A stretch of 64,000 nucleotides of DNA from Loktanella sp. Alg231-35 (GTDB lineage Bacteria; Pseudomonadota; Alphaproteobacteria; Rhodobacterales; Rhodobacteraceae), in the NCBI RefSeq assembly GCF_900143545.1, contig NZ_FREV01000002.1:248018-312017 (forward strand). The letters run 5' to 3'. Under the pieces are notes generated by a model. It searched no databases and was not told where the DNA came from. It saw only the letters and a list, made by a program, of their open reading frames with translations. Made by a program: the position numbers and the translations under genes. The first letter of the stretch is position 1, and each line of letters begins with the position of its first letter. This document shows positions 50,287-60,273 of the stretch, one piece after another.

Positions 50287-50841
50287 ATGGCTGCAGGGCC
50301 GCATTCCAGATTGCAACATACGGTGGTTTTGGTGGGCATGATGGGCTCTGGCAAGACTGCAATCGGGCGCGCTTTGGCGGCCCGGTTGGATGTGCCCTTT
50401 GTCGACAGCGATGCCGCGATCGAAGATGCCGCAGCAGCCAGTATTGCCGAGATATTTGAACGCGACGGCGAGGCGTTCTTTCGCGACCGCGAGGCAGAGG
50501 TCATCAAACGGCTGCTGTCGGGTCCTCCCGGCATCGTTTCGACTGGGGGCGGGGCGTTTTTGGCAACGGCCAATCGCGATGCCATTGCCGAAATGGGCGT
50601 GGCCGTGTGGCTGGACGCAGACCTTACAACACTTTGGGAACGCGTCCGCCACAAAGACACAAGGCCCTTGCTGCGCACATCTGATCCCAAGGCCACGCTG
50701 ACCAAGATATTCGAAGACCGCACGCCGATCTATGCGCTGGCCGGTCTACGCATCCCGGTCAAGGCGGACGCCAGCATTGACCAGACCACCCAAACCGTGA
50801 TCGACACCCTGTCGACCCGCCCCGATATCCTGGAGAGCTAA
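50287..50841 (+). CDS. aroK: Shikimate kinase
   Basis: This 184-residue kinase has Walker A GMMGSGKTAIGRALA, the shikimate-binding FVDSDAAIE with Asp, FFRDREAEVI with Arg, STGGGAFL, and the lid region RHKDTRPLLRT. It phosphorylates shikimate at the 3-hydroxyl in chorismate biosynthesis. aroB follows after three bases. Confidence 0.93.
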   Translation: MAAGPHSRLQHTVVLVGMMGSGKTAIGRALAARLDVPFVDSDAAIEDAAAASIAEIFERDGEAFFRDREAEVIKRLLSGPPGIVSTGGGAFLATANRDAIAEMGVAVWLDADLTTLWERVRHKDTRPLLRTSDPKATLTKIFEDRTPIYALAGLRIPVKADASIDQTTQTVIDTLSTRPDILES

Positions 50842-50844
50842 GTA

Positions 50845-51954
50845 ATGAACGCGACTGTGCATGTGGACCTGCCGGGCCGGGCTTATGACATCGAAATCGG
50901 CCCCGGCGTTCTGGGTGAGGCAGGCACACGCGTTGCCGCGATGGGCGGGCGCAAACATATCTGCATTCTGACCGATGAAACTGTGGCGGGACTGCATCTG
51001 ACAGCGTTGCAAACCGCGCTAAGCGATGCGGGACTAACGTCTGAGGCTTTGGCGTTGCCCCCCGGTGAGGCCACAAAGTGCTGGGCCCAGCTGGAACATT
51101 CGGTCGAATGGCTATTGGCCCAGAAGGTAGAGCGCGGCGATATCGTTGTGGCCTTTGGTGGTGGTGTGATTGGTGATCTTGCAGGGTTTGCGGCAGCGGT
51201 ATTGCGCCGGGGCGTGCGTTTTGTGCAGATCCCAACGTCGCTGCTTGCACAGGTCGATAGCTCTGTTGGGGGCAAGACGGGCATCAATTCTCCGGCGGGC
51301 AAGAACCTGATCGGGGCCTTTCACCAGCCAAGCCTTGTGCTGGCGGATACGGCCCTTTTGGGCACACTGACGCCGCGCGATTTTCTGGCGGGGTACGGCG
51401 AGGTCGTAAAATACGGGCTGTTGGGTGATGCGGCGTTCTTTGACTGGCTCGAGGCCGAAGGGCCTGCTTTGGCCGCAGGTGATATGGCGGCGCGGGTGCG
51501 TGCCGTGACCCGATCCTGCCAGATGAAGGCGGACATCGTGCAACGCGATGAAACCGAGCAGGGCGACCGCGCGCTTTTGAATCTTGGCCATACGTTCTGC
51601 CATGCACTTGAGGCTGCAACAGGCTATTCCGACCGCTTGTTGCATGGCGAAGGGGTGGCCATCGGCTGTGCGCTGGCGTTCGAACTGTCGGCGCGGATCG
51701 GGCTATGCAGTCAGGAAGAACCCAGCCGCGTGCGTGCGCATTTACGCGATATGGGGATGAAGGTGGATATCCGCGATATTCCCGGCGATTTGCCCGATGC
51801 CAACGGCTTGTTGGACTTGATGGGGCAGGACAAGAAAGTACGCGATGGCAAGCTGCGCTTTATTCTGGCACGGGGCATTGGAGAGGCGTTTATCACCTCT
51901 GATGTACCTCGGGATGCGGTGTTGGGCGTGCTGGGCGACGCATTGCGCGGCTAA
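50845..51954 (+). CDS. aroB: 3-dehydroquinate synthase
   Basis: This 369-residue NAD- and metal-dependent enzyme has AFGGGVIGDLAGFAAAVLRRG, IPTSLLAQVDSSVGGKTGIN, the zinc ligands Glu in AGYGEVVKYG, His in LNLGHTFCHALE and His in LLHGEGVAIG. It converts DAHP to 3-dehydroquinate, the second step of the shikimate pathway. It is translationally linked to aroK. Confidence 0.94.
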   Translation: MNATVHVDLPGRAYDIEIGPGVLGEAGTRVAAMGGRKHICILTDETVAGLHLTALQTALSDAGLTSEALALPPGEATKCWAQLEHSVEWLLAQKVERGDIVVAFGGGVIGDLAGFAAAVLRRGVRFVQIPTSLLAQVDSSVGGKTGINSPAGKNLIGAFHQPSLVLADTALLGTLTPRDFLAGYGEVVKYGLLGDAAFFDWLEAEGPALAAGDMAARVRAVTRSCQMKADIVQRDETEQGDRALLNLGHTFCHALEAATGYSDRLLHGEGVAIGCALAFELSARIGLCSQEEPSRVRAHLRDMGMKVDIRDIPGDLPDANGLLDLMGQDKKVRDGKLRFILARGIGEAFITSDVPRDAVLGVLGDALRG

Positions 51955-52039
51955 GGCCTGCGGCTTTATAGAACGCAGCCCGGCCCATGCGCGGCGTCAC
52001 AATTGGCCTTTGTCAGCGCTCTGATATCTGTGCCCGGTG

Positions 52040-52363
52040 TCATTCCGTGTCATTGTCATCGCGGCCATCAAGCCGGATGCCATGCGCCTTGGCAAAGTGC
52101 AAAAACAGCGGGATTTCGATGATGGCGTAGCAGACGATGGTGAAAACAACCCAGTTGACCTCAAAGAAAAGCAGGGTGAATTGCACGCCCGTGCCCCAGA
52201 ACCATGCGCCGGCGACAATCAGCGCCAGCGCATTCAGGCCGAGGTCAATCTGCATCAGCCTGTTGATGGTCTTTTCCCGCAAGGTGGGAAAGATACCCAG
52301 ATAGGCAACGGCCAAAATCAAGCCGACAAGGATCAGAATTTGCGCTTCGGGTGAAACGACCAT
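52040..52363 (-). CDS. Small integral membrane protein of unknown function
   Basis: The 107-residue protein has three hydrophobic segments (ILILVGLILAVAYLGIF, LGLNALALIVAGAWFW, VVFTIVCYAIIEIPLFLHF) and a charged C-terminal tail. No family is recognised with confidence. It starts five bases after the ssb stop and is probably co-transcribed with it. Confidence 0.65.
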   Translation of the reverse strand: MVVSPEAQILILVGLILAVAYLGIFPTLREKTINRLMQIDLGLNALALIVAGAWFWGTGVQFTLLFFEVNWVVFTIVCYAIIEIPLFLHFAKAHGIRLDGRDDNDTE

Positions 52364-52368
52364 TACTT

Positions 52369-52893
52369 TTAGAACGGGATTTCGTCGTCCATATCGCCGC
52401 CACCGCCGCCTGATGGGGCGCCTCCACCGGAGTTGCCGCCGCCATAACCACCGCCAGAGGACCCGCCGCCGTAGCTTCCGCCACCGCCACCGCCGCCACC
52501 GTAGTTGCCACCACCACCACCACCACCGCCGCCGCCATCGTTGCGGCCGTCCAGCATGGTCAGCGTGCCATCAAAACCGTTCAGCACCACTTCTGTGGAA
52601 TAGCGGTCTTGACCGGATTGATCCTGCCATTTGCGGGTTTGCAGCTTGCCTTCGATATAAACCTTGGAGCCTTTGCGCAGATATTGCTCGGCGATGCGGA
52701 CCAGACCTTCTTGAAAGATCGCTACAGTGTGCCATTCGGTTTTTTCCCGACGCTCGCCTGTGTTCTTGTCTTTCCAGGTCTCAGACGTGGCGATGCGGAT
52801 ATTGCACACTTTGCCGCCGTTCTGGAATGTGCGCACCTCGGGGTCTGCCCCCAGATTGCCGATAAGGATAACTTTGTTCACTGATCCGGCCAT
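52369..52893 (-). CDS. ssb: Single-stranded DNA-binding protein
   Basis: The 174-residue protein has an OB fold (1-110) with [27 protein letters not shown] and [17 protein letters not shown] Gly-rich linker of about 50 residues follows, made of runs of Gly with Asn-Tyr, Ser-Tyr and Asn-Ser, and the acidic tip DDEIPF recruits repair and replication partners. ATG 52893 is the true start; an upstream frame lacks family character. The Gly tract is encoded by repetitive GGC/GGT codons (52400-52540). Confidence 0.92.
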   Translation of the reverse strand: MAGSVNKVILIGNLGADPEVRTFQNGGKVCNIRIATSETWKDKNTGERREKTEWHTVAIFQEGLVRIAEQYLRKGSKVYIEGKLQTRKWQDQSGQDRYSTEVVLNGFDGTLTMLDGRNDGGGGGGGGGGNYGGGGGGGGSYGGGSSGGGYGGGNSGGGAPSGGGGGDMDDEIPF

Positions 52894-53042
52894 GACGGCA
52901 CCCCCTACGATTCTGCTTTGCGCTTTTGTGACAGACCACGCATGCAGCAACAAGGTTAACGACAGGTTTCCAGTGGTGGGATTGGCGCGACAGCACAAAA
53001 AGACTATGTGTCTGAGGAACCAAGACCGGGAATAGTCGTCAC

Positions 53043-53624
53043 GTGAAGAATTTGCGCACCATCATTGGTCTGACAGTCGCCTGTGTGGCGGGCGATGCGT
53101 GGGCGCAGGATCAGGTTTCGACCATGTCGCGCAATGGGCTGTTGCAAAGCCAGATTTCGGTTCTCGATGGTCGTGCAGCAGAGCAGTATCAGAACTCAAC
53201 CCGGCTGCAGCCACCGCGCGCCGAAGGGTTCACGATCACACCTGCATATCTTGGCGATTATTCGGGCCCTTATCTGCGTATGGCGCAGGCCGCGGCGGGC
53301 GCGCAAGGCGTGCCTGCGGGGCTGTTCTTGCGATTGGTTGAGCAGGAAAGCGGTTGGAATGCCTCTGCGCGGTCCGTCAAAGGGGCGCTTGGGTTGGCGC
53401 AACTGATGCCGGAAACTGCCCGTGTGCTTGGCGTTGATCCGCTTGATCCAGTGCAGAACCTTGAAGGTGGCGCGCGCTATCTGCGCGCACAGTTTGAGGC
53501 ATTCGGCAGTTGGGAACTGGCCCTTGCGGCCTATAATGCTGGGCCGGGTGCGGTCACGCGCTATGGCGGGGTGCCGCCTTTTGCAGAGACCCAGAATTAC
53601 GTGCAGGTGATTTGGGGGCAGTAG
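53043..53624 (+). CDS. Lytic transglycosylase, SLT domain
   Basis: This 193-residue exported protein has a signal peptide (residues 1-21, end DAWAQ). The goose-lysozyme/SLT domain shows [32 protein letters not shown] (read in parts) with the catalytic Glu, and [21 protein letters not shown]. It cleaves glycan strands to 1,6-anhydro-muropeptides. The start is GTG 53043. It is divergent from ssb and converges with the peptide transporter operon. Confidence 0.87.
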   Translation: MKNLRTIIGLTVACVAGDAWAQDQVSTMSRNGLLQSQISVLDGRAAEQYQNSTRLQPPRAEGFTITPAYLGDYSGPYLRMAQAAAGAQGVPAGLFLRLVEQESGWNASARSVKGALGLAQLMPETARVLGVDPLDPVQNLEGGARYLRAQFEAFGSWELALAAYNAGPGAVTRYGGVPPFAETQNYVQVIWGQ

Positions 53625-53666
53625 TGGATCCCGCCAAAGGCAAAAAGCCCCCGGCGGGTCGTTCTG

Positions 53667-55739
53667 CTATTCCGCTGCGATCTGAATGACCGGTTCCATA
53701 TCGGCCAGATCAGCATCGCTCAGGTGACATTTGATCTGGTGACCATCTGCCAGCATCCGCACTGGTGGCACATCTTTTTCGCACAAACCCCCGGCCACTT
53801 TGGATTTCCAGTTGCAGCGCGTCTGGAACGGGCAGCCGCTGGGCGGGTTCATGGCTGACGGGATATCGCCCTCTAGCACGATGTGCTTTTTCTCAACCGA
53901 CGTATCCGCAATAGGCACGGCTGACAGAAGCGCCTCGGTGTAGGGGTGGTAAGGCGGTGCAAACACCTGATCGGTGCTGCCCAGTTCCACCACATGGCCC
54001 AGATACATCACCATCACCCGGTCAGACAGATAGCGCACGATAGAAAGGTCATGGCTGATAAAGAGCAGCGTGGTTTTATGTTCACGCTGGATTTCCATCA
54101 GCAAATCCGTGACCGCCGCCTGCACCGACACATCAAGCGCTGACACAGGTTCATCCGCCACAACGATGCGTGCGTCACCGGCAAAGGCACGGGCGATACC
54201 CACACGTTGCTTTTGCCCACCAGAAAGCTGGCGCGGCATCCGGTCGGCAAAGGCACGGGGGAGTTTCACGAGGTCAAGCAGGTTAAGCATCCTCTCGCGC
54301 CGTTCACCATCGTTGTTACCGATGCCAAAGATTTCCAACGCCCGCATGATTTGCCGCCCCACCGTCATTGAGGGGTTCAGCGTGTCAAAGGGGTTCTGGA
54401 ACACCATCTGAATGTCGGCGATGGTCTTGGTATCGCGGTTTTCGATGGGGGTGTCGCCAATGGCTTTGTTATCCAGCAGGATTTCGCCCTCGGTCGCTGT
54501 TTCCAGCCCCATCAACACCTTGGCAAAGGTCGATTTACCGCAACCGGATTCGCCCACAATGGCCAGCGTTTCGCTTTCGCGCGCTTCAAAGCTGAGGGTT
54601 TCATTGGCTTTGACAACCTTCGTGTCGCCGCCGCCAAAAAGGGCATTCGCCGCAACCTCGTAGTATTTCTTGAGGTTATCCATTTTCAGAACCACTGGTC
54701 CCGGTTCGGGCTTTTCGGTCTGGGCACCGACTTCAATCGGTGCTTGCCAGTCGATTTCCGCGAATTTCAAACAACGGGTCTGGTGCCGGTCATTGCCCGG
54801 AACAGCATCCATTGGGATAAAGCCCGCGTCGCAGCGCCCGGCCTCAAAATAATCGCAGCGCGGGCCAAAGTTACACCCTTGCGGGCGTTCGTGCGGCAAG
54901 GGGAAGTTGCCGGGGATCGCCACCAAGGGGCGCGCGTTTTTGTCGGCGCCGGGTAGGGGGATCGAACGGAACAGCGCTTGCGTGTAAGGGTGCTGCATCT
55001 CGTCAAAGACGTCTTCGATTGACCCACGTTCGACTGCTTCGCCGGAATACATCACACAGATGCGGTCGCAGGTTTCCAGCACCAGCCCAAGGTTGTGACT
55101 GATGAACAGCATCGATGTGCCATATTTTTTGCCAAGGTCTTTGACTAGTTCAACAACCGCAGCCTCAACCGTCACGTCAAGTGCGGTTGTCGGCTCATCA
55201 AGGATCAGCAGTGATGGTTTCGACATCAGCGCCATCGCGATCACGATACGCTGTTGTTGCCCGCCCGACAGTTGGTGTGGATAGCTTTTCAGCATCCGTT
55301 CGGGGTCGGGCAGTTTCACGTCTGTGACAACTTCCAGCGCGCGCGCGTAGGCTTCTTTCTCGCTCACGCCTTCGTGGATCATCGGCACTTCCATCAGCTG
55401 CTTGCCGATTTTCATGGCCGGGTTCAGCGACGCCATCGGTTCCTGATAGATCATCGCAATCTCAGAGCCGCGAATATCGCGCAGCTCTTCCGGTGACATC
55501 TCGCAAAGGTCGCGGCCTTTGAACTTGATGGAACCACCAACGATGCGCCCATTGACGCCAAGGTCTTGCATGACACCCAAAGCGACGGTGGATTTGCCGC
55601 AACCGCTTTCGCCGACAAGGCCAAGCGCCTCTCCGGGCATGACCTTGGCCGAAAAATCCATCACGGCAGGGATTTCACGCAGGCGAGTAAAGAAGGAAAT
55701 CGAAAGTTTGTCGATCTCAAGGATAGGTTGATCAGTCAT
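53667..55739 (-). CDS. Fused peptide ABC transporter ATPase (OppD-OppF type, two NBDs)
   Basis: The 690-residue protein contains two complete ATPase domains. The first has Walker [10 protein letters not shown] near residue 40, signature [15 protein letters not shown] and [13 protein letters not shown]. The second has GESGCGKST near 395, signature [15 protein letters not shown] and [13 protein letters not shown]. Each is followed by the oligopeptide/dipeptide C-terminal Cys-rich segment ([21 protein letters not shown]). OppD and OppF are normally separate; here they are one chain. It is last in a minus-strand operon after the two permeases. Confidence 0.88.
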   Translation of the reverse strand: MTDQPILEIDKLSISFFTRLREIPAVMDFSAKVMPGEALGLVGESGCGKSTVALGVMQDLGVNGRIVGGSIKFKGRDLCEMSPEELRDIRGSEIAMIYQEPMASLNPAMKIGKQLMEVPMIHEGVSEKEAYARALEVVTDVKLPDPERMLKSYPHQLSGGQQQRIVIAMALMSKPSLLILDEPTTALDVTVEAAVVELVKDLGKKYGTSMLFISHNLGLVLETCDRICVMYSGEAVERGSIEDVFDEMQHPYTQALFRSIPLPGADKNARPLVAIPGNFPLPHERPQGCNFGPRCDYFEAGRCDAGFIPMDAVPGNDRHQTRCLKFAEIDWQAPIEVGAQTEKPEPGPVVLKMDNLKKYYEVAANALFGGGDTKVVKANETLSFEARESETLAIVGESGCGKSTFAKVLMGLETATEGEILLDNKAIGDTPIENRDTKTIADIQMVFQNPFDTLNPSMTVGRQIMRALEIFGIGNNDGERRERMLNLLDLVKLPRAFADRMPRQLSGGQKQRVGIARAFAGDARIVVADEPVSALDVSVQAAVTDLLMEIQREHKTTLLFISHDLSIVRYLSDRVMVMYLGHVVELGSTDQVFAPPYHPYTEALLSAVPIADTSVEKKHIVLEGDIPSAMNPPSGCPFQTRCNWKSKVAGGLCEKDVPPVRMLADGHQIKCHLSDADLADMEPVIQIAAE

Positions 55740-55743
55740 TCGT

Positions 55744-57189
55744 TTAATCCTTCAAGCTTTCTTCGCGCAGGCCGTCGGCCAGTAGGTTCAGACCCAGAAC
55801 AAGGCTGAGCAGGGCAACCGCCGGTGGCAGAGCAGGGTGGGCGTAGATCAACAGCAGCTTGCGCCCTTCGTTGATCGTTGACCCCCAGTCAGGGCTTTCT
55901 GATGACAGGCCCAGACCGAAGAAACCCAAGGTCCCCAAAAGGATGGTGGTGTAGCCAATCCGCAGGCAGAAATCGACGATCAGCGGGCCACGAGCGTTGG
56001 GCAGAATTTCCCAGAGCATAATGTACCACGCGCCTTCGCCACGCGTTTGCGCCGCCGCCACATAGTCGCGCGTGCGCAGGTCCAGCGTCAGACCGCGCAC
56101 GATACGGAAGACGGTGGGCGCGTTTACGAAAACCACCGACACAAAGACCACGAGGATTGAGATATCAAAAAGGTCCATCCACGCAGGCAGGAAGTCGATG
56201 ACCGTGCCCTTTTGGTTGATGATCGACAGATAGAGCCATCCAAGGATACCCAGCACGGGGATCAGGATCGCGTTTCGCTTGGCCGGTTGTGTGTAGTAAC
56301 GCGAGTTCAGCAACACGCCGAAAAAGATCAGCGGGAAGACAAAGAGGAACGCGGCCATATAGGATGGGATGCCTGTCTGCACGATTTCCGGTGTGACCAG
56401 CAGATAGAACAGCAGGATCACAGGGAAGGCGAGGATCAGGTTGGCGACAAACGACAGGAAAGTATCGAGCTTGCCACCATAGAACCCCGCAGGCAAACCC
56501 AGCGTGATCCCCACCATAAAGGCAAAGATCGTGGCCAAAGGCGCGATGGCAATTACAAAGACCGATCCGGTGACCACGCGGCTAAAGATATCGCGGGCCA
56601 GATTGTCACCGCCCAGCAGATAATGCGGAATGGCGCCCTCTGTGCCTTCAGGCACCGGCACGCCGGGCACTTTGTTTTTCAGGCCAGAGACTTGGCTGAG
56701 GTAATCGTGTGTGCCGATCCAGTCGAACACACCGACAAATAGCGCCGTGAACACCCAGAACATCACCAACGCAAAGCCGATCATGCCAATGGTGCTGTCG
56801 AACAGCTTGCCGTAAAGGCCCAGCTTACGCTTGTAGTAGATCGACACAGCAAAAAGCGCGATCAGAGCGACCCAGACCGGCAGGAACCGTTTTGACATCT
56901 CGCCGATGATCCCCGCACTGCCATAGGGCATCACAAGCGGGACAATGATGTAGGCGACAACAACGGTAAGTGTTGCAAGGAACAGCCATTTGACGCCGGT
57001 TTCTGCCAGACCCAATGGGCCAGCTGTTGCGGCAATTGTACCATCAGGGTTGGCTTGCAGTGTCTGTGGCGGGGCGAAGAACCCCAGCACCATCTGCGCC
57101 ACCAAGGCAATGATCAGAAGGCCAACCAAGATCATAAAAATCGGGTTAAGATAGCCGCCAAGGCTACCTGTCCAAGTGAGAGCTTCCAT
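55744..57189 (-). CDS. Peptide-type ABC transporter permease (DppC/OppC) with long N-terminal extension
   Basis: The 481-residue protein is much longer than usual OppC (about 300). The N-terminal 200 residues hold roughly five extra membrane segments. The canonical permease domain follows with YLLGGDNLARDIFSRVVTGS and the coupling loop RTRDYVAAAQTRGEGAWYIM. The C-terminal LGLSSESPDWGSTINEGRKL is normal for the family. It is separated by four bases from the ATPase gene. Confidence 0.87.
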   Translation of the reverse strand: MEALTWTGSLGGYLNPIFMILVGLLIIALVAQMVLGFFAPPQTLQANPDGTIAATAGPLGLAETGVKWLFLATLTVVVAYIIVPLVMPYGSAGIIGEMSKRFLPVWVALIALFAVSIYYKRKLGLYGKLFDSTIGMIGFALVMFWVFTALFVGVFDWIGTHDYLSQVSGLKNKVPGVPVPEGTEGAIPHYLLGGDNLARDIFSRVVTGSVFVIAIAPLATIFAFMVGITLGLPAGFYGGKLDTFLSFVANLILAFPVILLFYLLVTPEIVQTGIPSYMAAFLFVFPLIFFGVLLNSRYYTQPAKRNAILIPVLGILGWLYLSIINQKGTVIDFLPAWMDLFDISILVVFVSVVFVNAPTVFRIVRGLTLDLRTRDYVAAAQTRGEGAWYIMLWEILPNARGPLIVDFCLRIGYTTILLGTLGFFGLGLSSESPDWGSTINEGRKLLLIYAHPALPPAVALLSLVLGLNLLADGLREESLKD

Positions 57190-57204
57190 GTGTTCAGCCT
57201 CCTC

Positions 57205-58251
57205 TTAAGAAATACGAATGCGTGGGTTCAGGAACACATAGCCGATGTCAGATATCAGCTGTGTGATCAGGACCACGAAGACGGAAACGATGGAAACACC
57301 AAGCAACAGCTCAATGTCGTTATTGCCGGCGGCTTGTACCAGCACCCAGCCAAAGCCCTTGTAGTTGAACAAGGTCTCGACGATGACGACGCCGTTCAAC
57401 AGCCACGGGAATTGCAACATGATCACTGTAAAGGGGGCGATCAAGGCGTTGCGCAGCGCGTGCCTGAGGACGATTTTGGGAAAGCTCACACCTTTCAGAC
57501 GGGCAGTGCGGATGTACTGTGCCGTCATGACCTCGGTCATTGAGGCCCGCGTCATCCGCGCGATATAGCCCATGCCGTAAAGTGCAATGGTGATCACCGG
57601 CAGGAAGAAGTTCTCAAACGTTGCATCATCCATCGCCGATGTCGCGGTGCCCTTGAACCATTGCATCCCGAAGGTTGCGGTCGCAAAGACCGAGATGAAA
57701 ACAACACCTGACACGTATTCAGGCGTGGCGGTTGAAACGATCGATACAGTTGAAAGGCTGCGGTCGGTCCGTGATCCTTCGCGCATGCCCGCTAGCACGC
57801 CGATGATCAGCGCGCCGGGCACCATGACCAACATGACACAAAGCATCAGTTTGCCGGTCAGACCAAGGCGGGTGGCCACGATGCTGCCGACCTCGTCCTT
57901 AAAGACTGTTGAATAGCCCCAGTCACCTTGCAGGATACCGCAGAAGGTAGACGCATCCTCGACCGGTTCTCCGGGTAGCTGACATCTTGCGCGCACCTCT
58001 CCGTCGGCACCTTCAATGACGTAACCGGGCAAAACCCCCAGCCATTGGCCGTATTTGACAGGCAATGCTTGTGAATATCCCCGGTTTTCCAGCCAACTGA
58101 CCACAGCTTCGTCCGACATGCGGGCGTTGCCTTGGGTCTTGGCGAGTTTTTCAAGGTTTGGTGCAAGGTTCGTTAGCCAAAACACAATAAATGTCAGGCA
58201 AAGTGCCGTGAGGAGCATGACCCCAAGGCGGCGCAGAATAAACAGTCCCAT
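57205..58251 (-). CDS. Peptide-type ABC transporter permease (DppB/OppB)
   Basis: This 348-residue permease has the OppB start FILRRLGVMLLTALCLTFIVFW and six membrane segments. The periplasmic loop contains a two-Cys insertion (RCQLPGEP to TFCGILQGDWGYS). The coupling loop MTAQYIRTARLKGVSFPKIVLRHALRNALI (read in parts) contacts the ATPase. First permease of the operon. Confidence 0.88.
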   Translation of the reverse strand: MGLFILRRLGVMLLTALCLTFIVFWLTNLAPNLEKLAKTQGNARMSDEAVVSWLENRGYSQALPVKYGQWLGVLPGYVIEGADGEVRARCQLPGEPVEDASTFCGILQGDWGYSTVFKDEVGSIVATRLGLTGKLMLCVMLVMVPGALIIGVLAGMREGSRTDRSLSTVSIVSTATPEYVSGVVFISVFATATFGMQWFKGTATSAMDDATFENFFLPVITIALYGMGYIARMTRASMTEVMTAQYIRTARLKGVSFPKIVLRHALRNALIAPFTVIMLQFPWLLNGVVIVETLFNYKGFGWVLVQAAGNNDIELLLGVSIVSVFVVLITQLISDIGYVFLNPRIRIS

Positions 58252-58341
58252 AAAGGCCCCTGTTGGTGAGCAGCGTCAGGACGTTGCCTGACTGGAAATT
58301 TATAGTGCAGCCCCGTTTTGCGGTGATCTGCACGCCGTCAC

Positions 58342-58374
58342 GAAAAAGGGCCGCCCAGTTTGGGCGGCCCTTTG
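58342..58374 (-). terminator. Terminator-like hairpin between the binding protein and permease genes
   Basis: On the minus strand a perfect 11-bp stem (AGGGCCGCCCA pairing with TGGGCGGCCCT) is followed by TTTTTC. It should end most transcripts after the binding-protein gene, so that the permease and ATPase genes are transcribed by read-through at lower levels. Confidence 0.85.
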
Positions 58375-58379
58375 GAAGT

Positions 58380-60038
58380 TTAGGCGGCGAAAGCCACTTT
58401 ATACATCTGTGGCAGATATGCGATGTGCATGTCCCAACCCACAATGCCAGGCTTGGCGTGGCGGTAGACCGTGCGCCAGTATGGCTGGATGGTCACGCCT
58501 TCATCGGTCATGATGCCTTGCAGTTTGGCCATAACCTCACGGCGCTCACCGGCATCCGCCAGAGAGTTGGCTTCAGCAAGCAGCGTATCAAACTCAGCAT
58601 TGGCAAAGCCCGCTTCGTTCCATGCTTCGCCTGAACGATACGCCAGACCAAGGATCTGCGTATCGATGGGGCGGTGGTTCCAGTTTGTCGAAGAGAACGG
58701 GTACTTTGTCCAATCGTTCCAGAAGGTCGAGCCTGGAATGATTGTCCGCTTGATGTTGAAGCCCGCGTCACGCAACTGGGCGGCAACTGCGTCAGTTGTG
58801 TTCTTACGCCAGTCATCGTCGATGGATGTGATTTCCATCTCAAAATCTGCCATGCCAGCCTCTGTCAGCAGGGCAAGCGCACCTTCGGGATCGAAGGGCA
58901 GACCCGGAACATCGGCCCATGCAGGGTGCATCGGACCCACGTGCTGGTTGCGCGCAACCACACCGCGGTTCGCATAGCCCAGCTCAAGGCAGACAGCATT
59001 GTCAACGGCCATTGCAATCGCCTGACGAACGCGTTTGTCCGCGTAGGGCTGCGTGCCATCAACTTCGGCCAATTGGTTGGGACGGATCACGATCGTCGCA
59101 GCAGAGGCCACTTCAGATCGTTCCCAACCGATGCCTTCGACAACATCCACAAAATCGCCAACAGTTTCGTAGAACATGTCAACTTCGTCAGCGGCAGCCG
59201 CAGCCACCCAAGCGGATGGGTCTGTGCCATAGTCGATGTATTCGATCCGATCGAGGAAGGCGCCGCGGTTTTCGGCATAGCCCCACCACTCAAAGCCTTC
59301 GTTGCGGACCAGCACGGCCTTCACACCCACTTCGAGAGTTTCTGGCAGGTAGGGACCTGTTCCAACCGGGTTGCCGGTCATGTTCTCTGGATCGAAATCG
59401 GCAGGCACGATAGCGGCCGGATAGTCGGCCATGCCAGCGATCAGCGTGATGTCGGATGCAGGCAGGTTCAAGCGCACGGTGAGATCGTCAACAACCTCAA
59501 CACTGCCATCAACGGCGGTGCCTGTGGCCTCATCAATCAGGACCGCAAAGCGGCCAGCCATTGAGTTGCCTTCGACGTTCTTGTCACACCAGCCTTCGAT
59601 GTTGCGAGCAACATCCGCAGCAGTGAAGTCAGAACCGTCGTTCCATTTGACGCCCGGACGCACGTTCAGTGTGTAAACTGTTGCGTCGTCGTTCACTTCC
59701 CAGCTGGAAAGCAGCATTGGCGCGAAAGAACCGTCATTGTTGTACTCAACAAGGTACTCCAACCAACCATGTGAGAAGAACGCGATCTGCGTCCAGTCAT
59801 AGGTGCGCGGGTCTTTGAGCGCACGAACTTCCATCTGCATGCGGATCGTGCCGCCTTGTTGTGCGTGGCCAGCAGCATGGGCTGGGGCAGCAGCGCCGAT
59901 CAGACCATAGGCAGCTGTCGCTGTGACACCCAATGCAGTCGTACGTGCGAGGAATTCGCGGCGGTCAAGTTTGCCCGCTTTTGCGTCCTCAGCATATACT
60001 TTCGCATATGGGTGGATCTTGGTTGTGATGTGCGTCAT
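58380..60038 (-). CDS. Peptide/solute-binding protein of the DppA/OppA family
   Basis: The 552-residue periplasmic protein has a Tat signal (KLDRREFLARTTALGVTA, cleavage near AHAAG, about residue 58). The SBP_bac_5 fold has LNVRPGVKWNDGSDFTAADV, VGTGPYLPETLEVG and IAMAVDNAVCLELGYANRGV. ATG 60038 follows GGGAG; an earlier start adds a short, non-signal leader. It captures peptides or related solutes for the downstream permeases. An AraC-type gene precedes it on the same strand. Confidence 0.88.
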   Translation of the reverse strand: MTHITTKIHPYAKVYAEDAKAGKLDRREFLARTTALGVTATAAYGLIGAAAPAHAAGHAQQGGTIRMQMEVRALKDPRTYDWTQIAFFSHGWLEYLVEYNNDGSFAPMLLSSWEVNDDATVYTLNVRPGVKWNDGSDFTAADVARNIEGWCDKNVEGNSMAGRFAVLIDEATGTAVDGSVEVVDDLTVRLNLPASDITLIAGMADYPAAIVPADFDPENMTGNPVGTGPYLPETLEVGVKAVLVRNEGFEWWGYAENRGAFLDRIEYIDYGTDPSAWVAAAAADEVDMFYETVGDFVDVVEGIGWERSEVASAATIVIRPNQLAEVDGTQPYADKRVRQAIAMAVDNAVCLELGYANRGVVARNQHVGPMHPAWADVPGLPFDPEGALALLTEAGMADFEMEITSIDDDWRKNTTDAVAAQLRDAGFNIKRTIIPGSTFWNDWTKYPFSSTNWNHRPIDTQILGLAYRSGEAWNEAGFANAEFDTLLAEANSLADAGERREVMAKLQGIMTDEGVTIQPYWRTVYRHAKPGIVGWDMHIAYLPQMYKVAFAA

Positions 60039-60273
60039 TCGATTCTCCCTGTGACACAATATTACTTCGTCGCGGCAATACCGCTTATAGACAATCGTCC
60101 GTTATCTTTTCAGTGGTCTCCCGTCCGCAGAGCATTCGGCACAATTTTGGACGTCAGGTCAACCGAACCTTTCGTAAATTGCATGACATTTACGACATCT
60201 CGAAGTGCCAAAAGCGACATTGCCGCCTGTGCAGCGCTGCATCACCAAATGCGGCGGCGCAGCAAAATCAGGC

